The notes under the pieces were generated by a model. The model did not search any database, was not told the origin of the DNA, and saw only the letters and a program-made list of their open reading frames with translations. Positions 1 through 12,115 of a DNA stretch of 64,000 bases are shown one piece after another. How positions within the stretch are numbered: position 1 is the first letter of the stretch; every line of letters starts with the position of its first letter. Source of the stretch: Xiphophorus maculatus (Eukaryota; Chordata; Actinopteri; Cyprinodontiformes; Poeciliidae); NCBI RefSeq assembly GCF_002775205.1, contig NC_036464.1, forward strand, positions 248,001 to 312,000, read 5' to 3'. The position numbers were made by a program, and so were the translations under genes.

Positions 1-75
1 CACAGATTATCCGTCTCTTATTAAACTGACACATTATGGTGACAGTTTTAACGAGTATTTAAAACAGTGGAGTTT
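1..75. mobile_element. foldback MITE, family A, end fragment
   Basis: CACAGATTATCCGTCTCTTA and ATGGTGACAGTTTTAACGAG match the right half of the family A elements (CACAGATTATCTCTCATACT, CATGGTGACAGTTT). The rest lies outside the window. Confidence 0.5.
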
Positions 76-3000
76 GTGTTTGTTCGGGGCGTGAAGCAGT
101 GACCTGTAGAAGCTGACGTAGCTTTGTCCCGTGTTCAGGTTGATGTAGCTGTAGAACGGGTCTCCGTACTGAAGCACCGACCCGATGTGAGGCAGCCCGT
201 CCGCATCCAACTTCCCGTTCACTTTCGGGTCGCCCGGCTTGGCCCCGAACACGACGCCGTCCTCACCCTTCACCTTCTCCGCCAGGTCCACTAACTCCGT
301 CTTGTAGATGCTCCCGTGAGCAAAGCCTCTCTCCCACGACGACTTGTTCACGATCTAATGACATCGAGAAGCGTCAGCGTTTCATCCCTAAACCAACGAT
401 TCTCAAACTTTTTCAGTTTGATTAACTCATTTAACAAACAAACACGGACCACCTAACATGAAACTGCCCCACAACATGTTAATATATAACCTGGAAGGAG
501 AATATTAGTTCTTAAATCAGTTATTTTCATGAACAAATCTACTGGGGCCATTTTGACTTATTCATAGATTCTGAAAACGTGCTTTCCAATGATATGAAAT
601 ACATAGAAATTAAAAAAGAAGTTGTTCTATACCAACTGTGGTATGCATTAATAATATCTTACGGCTGTTTGAAATTTAGAGTCACAATAAAAGAAAAATA
701 GACATGAGCTGCTTGGCGGGAACAAAAATCCATCTTCTGCACCATTACATATAAAAATAACACCCCCACTTCTATAAATTGTATTTATTTGCGAATTAAA
801 TTAAATAAAAATAACAAGAGCGTTATAAGCAAACAAAGACTTAAAAATAAAGAACAGTTCTCACCAACTGAGACTCGTTCACGGCTTAGAGCGGATCAAA
901 ACAAATCTAATCGTTCGTGAACGACACATCAATACTCTGAGCGGGTTTAACTTCGATCATAAGTAATCCTGACGTTGTTTTCTTTCCACCGGGTTCTTCA
1001 CTTTTTCTTTTGAGTGACCTGGCTTTAAGCCTTTTACCCATTATTACTTCTAAACATAATACTTTGGGTAAGCTAGCTGTGGCGTCGCACTTTTAGATGA
1101 CGTCACGGCAAATAAATGGTTGTTTACATGCAGTACCTTTCTGACCACTAGACGGCGCCCGGGGACCACAGTTTGATAAAGACTGCTCCAAAGCGGGATA
1201 CAGAAACCAGACCGTTAACCCGCGCTTACCATGGCGTCCTCCATGTCGTAGCCCGTGTAGGAGATGACGGCGACGACGGCGTTGGTGCCGCTCGGGTAGT
1301 TGTCCAGGTTGTAGTGGTCGTACATGTAGGGCCGGACCAGAGCGCTCTGCGGCGTCTGGAGCCGGTACAGCTTGTTGTCAGAGCGATCCGTGAACGAGTG
1401 CAGCGGGAATCCCATCGTCTGCTTCCCTGCAGTGGAAGACGGCCGATTCACAGGATTTAACAGTTCCCCAGCCCCTCCAGGATGGTTTATTTATGATTGT
1501 TGCGGCTTAAAATTAGGGATGGACTTAAAGTTTTATCATGATATTTTGTGGTACTGATGCGATAAAAATAAAAGTGATAACTATTTAACTGTGTGGTTGT
1601 GAATCACAATATACACAGTCAATATCATTAATTACCGATTTGTTTTTTCTTTAAATATCTGAAATACTACAAAACTGGCAACATTTCCTGTTTTAGCCAC
1701 AGTTTTCTCTACACTTTATTTTACATTGAATCAGAGTTTAGGCAAGTGGTAAAACTTTAAACTGCTGCTGTGTTAGTTACCAAGCAGGTTGTTGCTAGGT
1801 AACCGGGGAATGAGTGAGTTGCTAGGTAACCAAAGAGAGAGACAGTCGATTCCACCAGTCTAGCTTAGCTAGCAGAGAGAGACTTTACTGATCCCACAGG
1901 AGAAATTTTCTTTCTCCCAGCATAGAACACAATAAAAATGTAAATAAGTAAATAGATAATAAATAAAGTAATAATTAGAAGCATACGACAATAAATAACA
2001 ATGAGAAACAGTCCAGACCAGCAAACTGTCATCATGGCATAAATTGATAAAAGAATTACAGTTTTTCAGTAAAATTTTGCTGGATGCTTGTGGTATGACT
2101 TATTATGAAATACAAAAAAGGCTAGCTAAAGAAAAACTTGTGTTGTACATTTTCCGTTTAAGAACATAAAAACTCGCCACGGAAAATCTCATCCTAAAAA
2201 ATATTGCAAAAAGCGTTGGATGAACACATTAGTGCCATTCTTTAATTCCAGTCAAGGGCCACAGAAAATTAACTAAAGGGCCACAAATGGCCTTCGGGCC
2301 ACAATTTGGACACCCCCGGTGTAGCCGACTTACCCATCTGGCACTGGTACATGTTCCTGGGGCTCTGGTTGTGGTCGGAGTAGGGGATGAAGTTGGCCAC
2401 CACGCTGAGCATGCTGTGGGGGAAAAGCTCCTGGTGCGTGCTAACACCTGGCTCTATCTCCGCCTCCAGGATCCCCACGTTGAGGTAAAGCTGCAGGCGA
2501 ACAGCGTCCAGCTGGTTTAGTGCTGCTGGTTCCCCAAAACCAGTTTAACAATATGTTAATTTACCTGTTCAAACGTGCCAATCAGCTCTTGCTTCCCAAG
2601 AGCCAAATTCTGGACGGGTCGCATCATGCGGCACAACGTAGTGAAGAGGAACAGGCCCGGATACAAACTGGGCTTCCCGGTTTTAGGAACCAGGACGATC
2701 TCAGTCCAGGGAGGGACTTTCTTCTGTCCCAGAACCTGAAGGAAGAGTTCAGAGGTCAAGTTTACCTGGAAAAACAACCAGGAGGACGAGAAATATTCAT
2801 CCAAGTCACCTTAAAGCGGCGCAGCGAGTCGGCAACGGATGGAGCCAAATCAGCTTCAACCCAACCGACAACGGACCCATCCAGAACCACCGGGTAGCAG
2901 TCAGAGAAGGCCTGACCCGGAGAACCGTCCACCGGGGTGACACCTGGGGGGAGGAGAGAGAGAAATAAGAAAAAAAGAAGACAAAAGAAAAATGACAGAT

Positions 3001-6000
3001 TGAAAGAAAGAAACAGAGAAAAAAAGAAGCAAAGAAAGGAAAATAAAGAAAGGAAGGAAGAAAAAGCAAGAGAATTGGAAAATGTAAAAAAATTAAGCGA
3101 AAAAGGGCATAAAGGAAATAGAAAAGAAAAAATGGAATGAAAAAAGGTAAAAGGAAACAGAAGAGAAGAAAAAAGGAATGAGAAAACAATGAAAAAACAA
3201 AAAGACAAAATAGAAAAAAGAAAGAAAGACAGGAAGAAATAGAGAAACAGAAAGAAAGCAAAAGCAACAGAAAGCCAGCGGTGTCGTTCTCACCCAGCGA
3301 GCAGAGCAGCGTCGGCAGCGCGGTGGTGTACGCGGTGGCGGTGACGACCTCGCAGCTCGCCGTCATGTGGTTCATGAGGCCGCAGGGCTCGCCGTCCGGC
3401 GTGTGGACCGGACACAGGAAGCCCCAGGACTCCGGCAGCAGCTTCCTGACCGACGTCGTCCTCATCTTGGCGAAGGCGGCTCCTCTGTGGACGCAGCGGA
3501 AGTGCGACAGGTAGCGGATGAAGTTCAGTTTGTCGGCCACGACGCACAGGCCCGTGTTCTGCAGCATGCCGAGACCTGGAGGACGAAACGACCTTTGACC
3601 CCACAGGAAGAGCTTTCCTCTTATGCCATTTCCATTGACCTTTTAGATTTAAAAGTAACCTTCAATTTGATGCAACTTTAGCTATTAATATATCAAAGAA
3701 CTAGTTGGATTTAATTTTAGCATTTTAGCTCATAAACAAATGTTTGTAAACTAAATGGAGTAAGTCGGTGTTAGTGGCAACATGAAGCTAACATTAGCAT
3801 TTTAGCTCATTTTGATATAAAACTGAGCTTAGCAAACTAAATGTTAGTAAACATGCTAGTGATAGCCCTAATAGTAATGGCAGCATTTAAGCTAACATTA
3901 GCATTTGAGTTAATTTTGATATAAAACTAATCTAACATACAAATTAAGTAAATCTGTGCAAGTCAAAATGCTAGTAAGAGCCCACATACTGACGGTAGCA
4001 TTTAAGCTAACATAACGGCATTTCTTTGTTTCGACCCGTCTGAAACATACAAAGAATTGAACCACAACCTTCTGTTAGTGCATCAACATCTCTGGACCAC
4101 TTTAAGGAACTCCTCTTTTCAGTGGTAGCAGCTGTTCTGGTGGTTGCTAAACTTTAAATTAGCTTCTCATCCTCTCCCAAGCATTAAGATAATTTCTTTA
4201 ATCCCAAGTTAAGCTAGCTAGCTAGCTGGTCTTTGTGGTTGTTGTTGTGCGTACCTGTTTTGGAGTGCAGGTTTCCGGTGGCCAGCAGATATTCAAACGG
4301 TTTGGTTAAATCCGACCCCATGGTTAACAACTTCATCACATTCTCAGTGCTCAGTTCGCCGGTCAGCTTGGACCCTCGCTTATCGAAGGAAAGCTTCACC
4401 GATGTTAGCCACGCCGTTAGTCTCTCCTGCGGGAGAGATTCAACGGAGTTAAATTAAATCTTAATGAAGACGAGGTTCACACGGGTTTCCTGAATTTACA
4501 AGTTGTTTATGGGTATTTTCAAAGGAAAGAAAACAGATGAAGAAAGGAAGCAAAGATGTAAAAAAGGGGGAGAGAAAAGAAAGAAAGGACATGAAAAGGT
4601 AAAGGAAAGAAGATAGAAAGGACACAAGAAAGAAAGGAAGGAGGAGACAGGGGGAGGAAGAAAGGAAGGAATGAGGAAAGGAACATATAAACGAAAGAAT
4701 GAAGGGGGAAATTAAGGATGAAAGACAGGAAGGAAGGGAAGAAAAAGGATGAAGGAAGGAAGCAAGGATGTAAAAACAGGGAAGGAAGAAAGAAAGGAAT
4801 CCAAATAGAAATAAAGGAGGCAAACAAGGTAACACAGATGGAAAGGAGAGATGAAGGAAAGAGGGACAGAAAGAAGGAAGGATACAGAAGAGACAGGAAG
4901 AACCCAAATAAGGGCGGGCGGGTCTGACCTTCAGGAACATGAGGTAGAGCTGACCCGGAGTCAGAACCTCCTGGCACATCAGGCTGTCCGGGTTCTCCTC
5001 CATGCACTCCTGCTTGGCGAAACTGAAGAGCTTCCGGGTCGAGAAGCACAGCAGGTAGAACTTCTCCAGGTCCGACTTCAGGTGGATGCAGAGGCATTCG
5101 CTGCACACAAAACGTAGAATTTCACCATCATTTTTATTTATTTTTATTTCATAACTGTCCTGCTCTTTGTAGGGAGTTGATGTCACCGAGGGCACCGCAT
5201 GCGACGCATAACTCAATGCTGCACAGCATTAAATTACACGTTTAAAAAAGTATTATCTGATAAACTGGCTTGCCATACATGAACATCTAGAAGGATGCGA
5301 ATATTGAGGAAAAGTTTAATACTTTGAGTCACTCATTCCAGAAAGTGAAACTCATTATTAGGGTTGGACAATAAATTAATAATAATATAACATTTGATCA
5401 ATATCAATAGATCACACATCAGATAGGATATTCAATAATCAATATGTAGACTATTCACTGAACTCTGATCCAGAAGCTAGCTTGGTGGAATCAACTGACA
5501 CTCATTCTTTGGTTGCCTAGCAACTCACTTATTGTATGGTTGCCTAGCAACGACCGGATGAGTAACTGTCGCAGCAGCAGCAGCAGCTTAAAGTTTCTCC
5601 TCATAGCTGCTTAAAAATAAAAAACAACGTCGTGAAGTGAAAGAAATGTCACACGGCCAGTCTGGCAGTATTTCAGACACCTAAAACAAAAAAATTAATC
5701 AACAATTATCGATAGTCTGATATGAAACCCTGATATTGTGATAAATTTTTCAGACATATCATCCAGCTCTATTTATTATATACATTAATTATACAGAGTG
5801 AAATATTTCAAGCCTTTATTTCTTGTAATTTTGATCATTACGGCTTAATGTGAATGAAAATCAAAATTTTTTCTGAGGTCTAGTAGTTTTAGACAGAAAT
5901 GTCACATTTTGGTCTCAAATAGCCCTTATTTTAAAAGGACGACTTTGTTTTCAGAGATAATTTATGTTATTTGTCGTTTCTGTTTTATTTATTTTTTATT

Positions 6001-9000
6001 TTTAAAATGTCTTCCAATTCAGTGTTAGATGTTCATTAGAATTTGAAACTTATTGATCAATGCCATTAGTGAAAATGGTCTCAAAACAACAATACTGTCT
6101 TTTATTGCAATCACTTTTCAGACAATTTATCATCCCAAGCCTAGTTGCCTGTGATAATTCTGTCCCAATTAAAAATAGAAAGTCAAACTTTTGTATTATT
6201 CTTGAACTGAAGTGGAGGGCCACACACAATCAGACCACAAATGGCCCCCGAGCCACACATTGGACACCCCTACTCTAACCACTAATCCTCAAAACTACAA
6301 TGAAAGACATGAAAGCATTTTAAAGGGCTTCTTTGTACATTATAATAAGTCTTTACTTTAGCAGGAAGTTAGCGCATTGCTCGTTGGTGTACCACTCCGG
6401 TACGCTCAGCTTGACCCGGAAGCGCTCGCCCAGGTAGTCGAGCAACTTGCTGCGGGTGGTGCAGCCCTCCTCCGACACCATGCGCAGCATTTCTGACACG
6501 CAGGTCTTATAGAAGGAGTTGTCCTCGCTGCCTTTGATCAGCTCCTGGTAGATCTGGAAATCTGTGAAGTCCACCAGAGCCTGAGCAGCCGAGAGTCAAA
6601 CAAAAATACAAACTTAAAATCAGGAAGGCACCGACCCACTTTTTCCAATACCAATATCTGAGGTATAGTGTTCTACTTTATTTGTAGAAAATCTTTTAGA
6701 CTAGTCCCAAAATTTCTGAGTTTTTCATAGCAAAGTTTTGACTTTTGAAACTCAGGAATTTCCAAGATTTTGGGGTTCTTTTTGTCTGTAACTAAAAATT
6801 TCTGAGATTTTTCTAGTAATTTAGCAATAAAGCTATCTGAGGTACAGTAGACTTAAAACATTTCTTTTTGTAAAACACAGACATAAATGTAAAACGCCTG
6901 CTAGGATCCTCGTAGATAGAAAAAAGGAGTAAGTACTGTCAAGAAATAGATTAATAAAGAAAGGAGAGAAAAAAGATTTCAAATGTTGGAAATTTGCTGA
7001 AAAAACCCTAAAATTTTTAGATTAAGATCAAACATTTTCTAAAAAAAAGTGGAAATTTCTGACTTTGAAAAGTCTACAATGTCATTGAATATCTCAGAAA
7101 TTTTGACATTAATCTCAGAAATTTGCAAGAAAAAAACTCAAACATTGAAACTAATGTCAGAATTTTTGTAGAAAAAAAAAACAAAACTTGAAAATTCCTG
7201 AGTTTAAAAAGTCAAAAGTTTTCCACTTTTGGGAATTTTCTTAGTTTGAAAAATCATCGAATGTTTTTTCTTGAGAATTTTAGAGACTAATCTCAAAATT
7301 TCTTAGTCTTTCCTAGTAAATTTTTGACTTTTGCAGCTCATAAATTTCCAAGTTTTTCTATCAATTTTCTGAAATCAATCTCAAAATTTCAGGTTTTTTT
7401 TTTTTTTGCAGAAATTTACTCCTTTTTTTTCGCCATATAAATGCACTGGATTACAAATGTGTTTGATAACTAAGAAACACCAAGAAAGTGCTGTTAGGAA
7501 TTATAAATGCAAAATAAATAGAATGAGACTGAATAGATCTGCATTCATGGATCTGACACATGTTGTAGAATTTTATCAGTACCGATACGGTTATCGGATC
7601 GGTGCAGGTAACGGATCGGTACCGGTATCGGCTTGGTGCGTTACCTTCAGAGCGAAGCCCAGCGGCAGGAAGAACATCTCCTTCTGGTAGATGAAGTTCA
7701 GCATCACGGTGCCGTTCTCCAGGTAGTGGAGGTTCATGTTGATGGCCGAGTGCTCCTCCCTCACGCAGTGCAAGGAGATACCTGCCAGCAGTAGCCGGGA
7801 CTTGTTCTTAAAGGGGCGGCTCTCATTTTTAAAGGGGCCGTGGCTCTGCGTCCTTACCGTACTGGGTGTATCCCTGACCGCGGCTCTTCCACTTGGGCCT
7901 GGACATGGCGACCGGATAGTTCCTCCTCTGCTGTATCAGCATACGGACGACCTTCTCGATGCCGTTCATGATGAAGTAACCTCCCATTTCCTGCCAAATC
8001 AAAGACAATTAGTGGGATTTAACTGGAACAACTCCTTTGCTCTTAAAGTCACAGCTTTACTTTATAAAATCTGGACTTTTAGTGATTTATTTATAATATG
8101 AAATGATTATGGATGTCAAATCTCCCCCACAGCATGATGCTGCCACCACCTTCGCTACATAGTTAGTTGTTAGGTATGAACCTCTCCAAGGAGGTGGTAT
8201 AATCCTGACTGCATACCTGATGAATCTTTAGCATTTCATTCACTTTGTGCAGTGCACCAGTGCTTTTGGCCTCAAATAACCTCCCAGCATGATGCAGCCA
8301 CCACTCTACTTTAAAATTAGCAAGCCTTCTTGTTTACATCTACAAATAGAGTCTGTATTTTCTGCAACAGTTTGCATAGTGAGTAATCATTCCACCATTA
8401 AAATAAATCACTTAAAGCTTGAATCTGATTGGCCGTCATGGTTGATGATGACATCACGGACGGAGTAGCGAACCTCTGCCTCTTCATGATGCTTTACGAG
8501 CTCCTTAGGCGACAAGCCGTGGAGGTTGCAGAGCTTGGACTTCACCATGATCGGCACCTGACCCAGGGACTGCTTGATGATGCCTTTCGGGATGCCATTG
8601 ATCGCCCAGCTGATGTCCGCCTAAAACGACACAACGCGCCGTCAAACAGAGGTCCAAGGTCTCTGTTTTGATCCCGGTCTGAGGGACGGGGCCTTACCAC
8701 CAGCTTTCCTTTGTAGGAGCACCTCCTGCCTCGGCACTCTGCGGGGTAAACCTTCATCTCGGTGCAGACACTGCCCTTGGTGACCACTGGGTTGTGGATG
8801 GAGGCTTCCACAAAGGCGAGGGTCACTTTGTCCTGTCTGAACATGAACTCCAGGGGCGGGATGGCCTGAGAGGAAACACTGGGTAAAATCAAACATGGCC
8901 GACGAACAGCTCATAGCTAATAACAATACATCAATAACAATATATAGCGGGATAGACATAATATCAGTATAATACGTCTAGAAAATATTCAATATTCACT

Positions 9001-10030
9001 GAACGCCAATCCTGAACAGCACGACATTCTGGTTGATGTAGCCAGAGGAAAGGCAGCTAAGCTAGGTTGGTGGAATCAACTAACTCTCTCGCTCTTTGGT
9101 TGCCTAGCAACAACCTGCTGAGTAATTGGCACAGCAGCAGTTTCAAGTTTCCCTCCATATCTCACAACTGCTTAAAAATAAAAAACAGCAGAGTGGAGTA
9201 AAAACTGGATGAAACAAGAAAGGTTACGCGCCCAGTTTGGCTGTATTTCAGATATTTAAAGGAAAAAACCAATCAATAATTATTGATATAGACTGATATG
9301 AAATGTTAATATTGCGATACATTGTGCAGCCATATCGTCCAACTCCGTTTATAACTTTCTGTTACAGCTGCATCTCAAATTAAAATAGTGGGGAAAGGTT
9401 ATTTAATTAGTTATCATTTAAAATAACGTTGTTAAATTTATGTATTCTAAGATGATCAACAGGTCATTGAGTGATCAAGAGTAATAAATATTAATTACAT
9501 TGAAACAATCCAAACAAATCACCTTCCTGCTCAAATTAAATGCTTAAACACAATAAACAAATTTACACCAAAAAAACTAAAAATGTTCTCACAAACTTTT
9601 CTCGCATCCAACAAACAGAAATAATTTTAATTAACCTAAAACAAGTTAATTTTAGTGCGAACATGAGTAATAAATGGACAACTGGAATAACTTTATGAAA
9701 AATGACGTTTGGGTTTTAATCTGCTCTAATTTCACCCAGAATGACATAAAAATATCCGCTTGGCATTTAGCTGAGTGACGAATCGATATAATTTAGCATC
9801 TTAAGCTAAATCACTGAAGCTTATTACTCCGTATTAGATGTCCGGTGACCCACCAGGACGACCCGAGCGAGCCCCTCGGTGACAGCCTGGTTAAAGGACT
9901 CGATGTGGGCCTTGGTGAGGTCCTGGACGGCGGGGTGCTGTTTGTCCTTCAGTTTCCCGAAGCCTCCATCCGTCAGGTTCTTCAAACTCGGTCCCTGAGG
10001 CAAATTCGCCCACTTATCAGAAGGCTCCAT
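1..10030 (-). CDS. polr1b: RNA polymerase I subunit RPA2 (second-largest subunit), 3' end beyond window
   Basis: Second-largest catalytic-core subunit of RNA polymerase I, which makes the 47S pre-rRNA in the nucleolus. Exons read on the minus strand: 10030-9854, 8865-8698, 8620-8474, 7990-7858, 7781-7645, 6580-6357, 5100-4929, 4426-4255, 3575-3294, 2943-2810, 2735-2565, 2490-2334, 1426-1230, 354-104. All junctions are GT-AG and phases agree; they give about 840 residues of a protein that is about 1135 aa in human. Recognisable stretches are the N-terminal protrusion (YPAECRGRR), [17 protein letters not shown], the fork region [20 protein letters not shown] with [40 protein letters not shown] and [10 protein letters not shown]. 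The start ATG gives the family N-terminus (W-NLP-GPSLK). The hybrid-binding, clamp and zinc-ribbon parts lie to the left of base 1. No frameshift is seen. The assignment rests on remembered homology to human RPA2 and is strong. Confidence 0.96.
1481..1870. mobile_element. dispersed repeat of the X-box-bearing family, copy 1
   Basis: Lies in the polr1b intron between exons 12 and 13. It shares with 5355-5775, 8905-9345 and 56040-56290 a region reading roughly AAACTGCTGCTGTG, then GTTGCTAGGTAACC. It holds two perfect copies of the palindrome-like 13-mer GTTGCTAGGTAAC (1791-1803, 1818-1830). The ends are not sharply defined and there is no coding capacity. Confidence 0.5.
2250..2323. mobile_element. 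hAT-like terminal fragment
   Basis: The sequence ends in ...CCACAATTTGGACACCCCC, resembling the common vertebrate hAT terminus CAGGGGTGTCCAAA in reverse. A related end is at 6205-6275. No partner end was found nearby, so this is a fragment in a polr1b intron. Confidence 0.4.
2945..3290. repeat. purine-rich tract filling a polr1b intron
   Basis: From about 2948 to 3275 the plus strand is almost wholly A and G (GAAA/GGAA words). This is nearly the entire 350-nt intron 9 of polr1b (2944-3293), so the intron RNA is almost pure pyrimidine. It was probably produced by slippage of GAAA/GGAA units. Confidence 0.85.
3690..4020. repeat. degenerate tandem repeat with AGCTAACATTAGCATTT words
   Basis: Three to four imperfect units of roughly 60-110 bp share the words AGCTAACATTAGCATTT, AACTAAATG and ATGCTAGT. 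They lie in the polr1b intron between exons 8 and 9. Similar TTAGC-rich stretches occur at 42090-42370 and 60010-60480. Confidence 0.55.
4524..4915. repeat. second purine-rich tract in a polr1b intron
   Basis: GGAAGGAAAGAAAG-type sequence on the plus strand covers most of the 502-nt intron 7 (4427-4928). The transcript there is polypyrimidine, as in intron 9. Confidence 0.85.
5355..5775. mobile_element. dispersed repeat of the X-box-bearing family, copy 2
   Basis: Starts near TAGGGTTGGACAAT and ends near ATATCATCCAGCTCTA. These are imperfect inverted ends (GGTTGGACAAT against ATCATCCAGC). It carries two perfect GTTGCCTAGCAAC motifs (5512-5524, 5539-5551) and the AGCTTGGTGGAATCAACT block shared with copy 3. 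It is intronic in polr1b. Confidence 0.6.
6205..6275. mobile_element. hAT-like terminal fragment
   Basis: GTGGAGGGCCACACACAATC leads to GAGCCACACATTGGACACCC, the same type of end as at 2250-2323. No internal coding sequence is seen. Confidence 0.35.
6640..7430. repeat. low-complexity array of inverted CTCAGAAATT / AATTTCTGAG words
   Basis: About 800 bp in polr1b intron 5 (between exons 5 and 6) is built from imperfect units mixing TTTCTGAGTTTTT, GAGATTAATCTC-like palindromes, CTAGAAAAA and GACTTTTGAAACTC in both orientations. The same kind of sequence recurs at 11505-11660, 25510-26225, 27545-27660 and 63000-63525. Confidence 0.6.
8905..9345. mobile_element. dispersed repeat of the X-box-bearing family, copy 3
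   Basis: Lies in polr1b intron 1 and is closely similar to copy 2: GGTTGGTGGAATCAACTAAC, GTTGCCTAGCAAC at 9099-9111, GATATGAAATGTTAATATTG and a terminal CATATCGTCCAACTC. Non-coding. Confidence 0.6.
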
Positions 10031-10140
10031 GTTTCTGCTTCAGCTTGTTTACCACATGGCCCTGCTGACACCGGAAGCACATTTATGAGGCACCGGAAAA
10101 GAAGCAGGAAGTTGTGCCTTTTCTGCCATCTTGTGGTGGT
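10031..10140 (-). promoter_or_regulatory. polr1b proximal promoter with ETS and YY1 motifs
   Basis: Just upstream of the polr1b ATG there are three GGAA (ETS-type) cores in about 40 bp: CCGGAAGC at 10071-10078, CCGGAAAA at 10093-10100 and CAGGAAGT at 10105-10112. GCCATCTTG at 10125-10133 is a YY1-type motif (CAAGATGGC on the gene strand). No TATA box is evident. The combination is typical of TATA-less housekeeping promoters. Motif reading only; the transcription start is not known. Confidence 0.5.
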
Positions 10141-10439
10141 TAATAAACTTTCGCTCACGACTCCATTCGGTAAATTAGTTTATAGTGGAAACAAGTTGAC
10201 AAATATTTTTATAGGCAGCGAATTATATGTTGTATTCATGCTGAGAATGGTTAATATTTTTTGGGTTTGAAATTTGATCAGAGTGTGACATCTTGTTACA
10301 AATAATCTTTGTTACATTGCCGTCATATTGTATTCTCAGAAACATAAGCGGTTTTTCTGCATCGTTTTCCCGCTGCGCACCGCACTAACTCATTAATATC
10401 TACATCTCCAGGTTTCAGTTTGTTTAAGTTGTAATAATA

Positions 10440-10590
10440 AGTCACTACTTGAATACTTTTTTTTTTTTAACCAAATTCTTTTTACTCTTACTTGAGTAAA
10501 TTCTTGGATGGCTACTATTAACTTTTACTTGAGTAAAAATATGTTGAAGTAGTGCTACTCTTACTTGAGTACTCTGCCCACCTGTGATAT
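10440..10590. mobile_element. fragment of the TACTTGAGTAAAA hAT-like family
   Basis: Contains TTTTTACTCTTACTTGAGTA, TTCTTGGATGGCTAC and GAGTACTCTGCCCACCTGTG, matching the end of the element that forms mypn intron 1 and the copies at 44945 and 56283. It lies upstream of polr1b. Confidence 0.55.
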
Positions 10591-11071
10591 TAAGCATATT
10601 AAGAAATACGGAAAGTTTAATCTTTATACCTTTAAGAAATGGTAAATGGACCGAACTTGTCCAGGGCTTTTCCAATCATTTTGACCACTCAACGCGCTTT
10701 ACACTAGAGTCACATTAACCTATTCGCACTCACCAACGCGCACACATTTACACACCGATACGCAGATCTACTACTATTAATAATATTAATTTCAGATTAA
10801 TACTAACTAAATATTAACCTAGTTTTTATATCACGCTTGTTTTATGTTCTTTTACATATTTCTCAACAATGATTATTTCTGTAAGGGTATTTTTTAACAG
10901 AAAAGTAGGTGGTTATTTGCGCAGTTGTCCAGTTGGGGGCGCTGCGGAACCAAGAAGCTGCAGTGGTTTTAGTAGAAAACGTGACGTTGTTGTTGCCCCT
11001 CTAGACGCTTTACTGCCCAGGTTATAGTAGTTGGCGAGGCGGCGTAAGAAGATGAAAACATTACCGTAGTA

Positions 11072-11370
11072 AAAAGACTGAGTCTCGCTGTATTACTCAG
11101 GCTGCGCTACAGCGTCTATTCACAGGCGCGATCCCACTACTGAGCGGCACGGGGGCTTTGACCTGCTCCGTTCCCGACCTGGGCCGGTGCACCCCTCCTT
11201 AGGCGACCTGGTGGTCCCGGGCTCCCCCAGGAGCACCATATCGATACCGAACTTAGTGCGGACACCCGATCGGCATAGTCCGCTGCAGCTCAGAGCTCCT
11301 GAGCTCAAACGATCCGCCAGCCTCAGCCTCCCGGTAGCTTGGATTACAGGCGCGCGCCACCGCACCCGGC
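11072..11370 (-). ncRNA. 7SL (signal recognition particle) RNA, left copy
   Basis: RNA component of the signal recognition particle, transcribed by Pol III. On the minus strand it begins GCCGGGTGCGGTGGCGCG at 11370. It keeps the Alu-domain words CCTGTAATCC and GGGAGGCTGAG, the S-domain word AGTAGTGGGATCGCGCCTG, and an end ACAGCGAGACTCAGTC followed by a T run (plus-strand AAAAA at 11071-11075). The length of about 299 nt equals the usual 7SL size, and no deletion is seen. An ATF/CRE site lies about 45 bp upstream. Identity comes from recognised similarity to human 7SL. Two long ORFs on either strand here are by-products of the RNA gene. Confidence 0.93.
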
Positions 11371-11412
11371 GAACGATGCCCGCTCTCAACGGACATTTAG
11401 CCTTTAGCAAGG

Positions 11413-11420
11413 TGACGTCA
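11413..11420 (-). promoter_or_regulatory. ATF/CRE site (TGACGTCA) of left 7SL gene
   Basis: The perfect palindrome TGACGTCA lies 43 to 50 bp upstream of the 7SL start at 11370. Human 7SL genes need an ATF/CRE site at about -51, so position and sequence both fit a functional external promoter element. Confidence 0.8.
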
Positions 11421-11504
11421 TCACGTACTGCCGACGTCTGCTGGATCACAACAACCAAAGACGTTTAACCTACGACAGCGCATTTGGGCCAATAAAGGGG
11501 TAAA

Positions 11505-12115
11505 TTTCCGCCAAACCACTCAGACATTTTCTAGAAAAAACAAGTACATTTCTGAGCTCCAAAAGTAAAATATTTGGTAGAAAAAACGACAATTTTCTCT
11601 ATTTTTTTCAATTACATTTTTTACTTTTCAAACTAAAATTTTCACGTCTCTCTTTATTTTTGATATCCTTGTGCTGTTCATGTAATATGAGAATGAAACT
11701 GTACTAATACCAGAGTAAAGTCCTAATGATGCGAGAATAAACCAGGAACATAATCGCAATAAAATTAAGATAATGTCATAGTATTAGCAGAATAAAGTAA
11801 TAATCATACGGGATTAAAGTCAAGTTTATAAAAGAAACTCGCGATTATATGAGAAAAATGTTGCAATTACTCGAAAAAGTCGTAAAGGTACCAGAATAAA
11901 GTCGGAATGATGCAAGAATAAAGTCATAATATTACCAGAATAAATTAATAATCATATGGGAATAAAGTTGGAATTGTATGAGGAAAAAAGTCGTAAAGGT
12001 GCCAGATTAAAGCCGTAATCAGATGGGAATAAAGTCGGAATAAATACGAGAAAAAAGTCATAATGTTGCAGGATAAAGTTATATTGTTATTCTGGTAATA
12101 CAATGGCTCTTGCAT
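11505..12115. repeat. spacer between the 7SL arms: AATAAAGTCATAAT array
   Basis: The first 150 bp are TTTCTGAG/CTAGAAAA low-complexity sequence. From about 11690 there are many imperfect ~20-40-bp units with GAATAAAGTCATAATNNTACCAG and AGAAAAAAGTCGTAAAGG. Similar arrays are at 14530-14680, 42520-42780 and 54560-55165. No gene is seen. Confidence 0.65.

Larger units (their letters stand above)
10822..11456. repeat. left arm of a ~635-bp inverted repeat (7SL duplication)
   Basis: The reverse complement of this arm matches 12214-12850 almost base for base wherever it was compared, including the 7SL gene, its upstream promoter and about 240 bp of 3' flank. At the outer edge similarity fades around TATCACGC(A/T)TG. 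The spacer between the arms is about 757 bp. Confidence 0.9.

Noticed and set aside
2806-3208. Phe/Ser/Leu-rich minus-strand ORFs resembling membrane proteins
   Set aside because: They arise from the polypyrimidine intron of polr1b; only the flanking parts are true exons.
3690-4020. Possible CRISPR-like regular repeat
   Set aside because: Units are imperfect and irregularly spaced and this is a vertebrate nuclear genome; it is a decayed tandem repeat.
4461-5216. 251-codon minus-strand ORF with hydrophobic stretches
   Set aside because: Only 4929-5100 is a real polr1b exon; the rest is the CCTT-rich intron.
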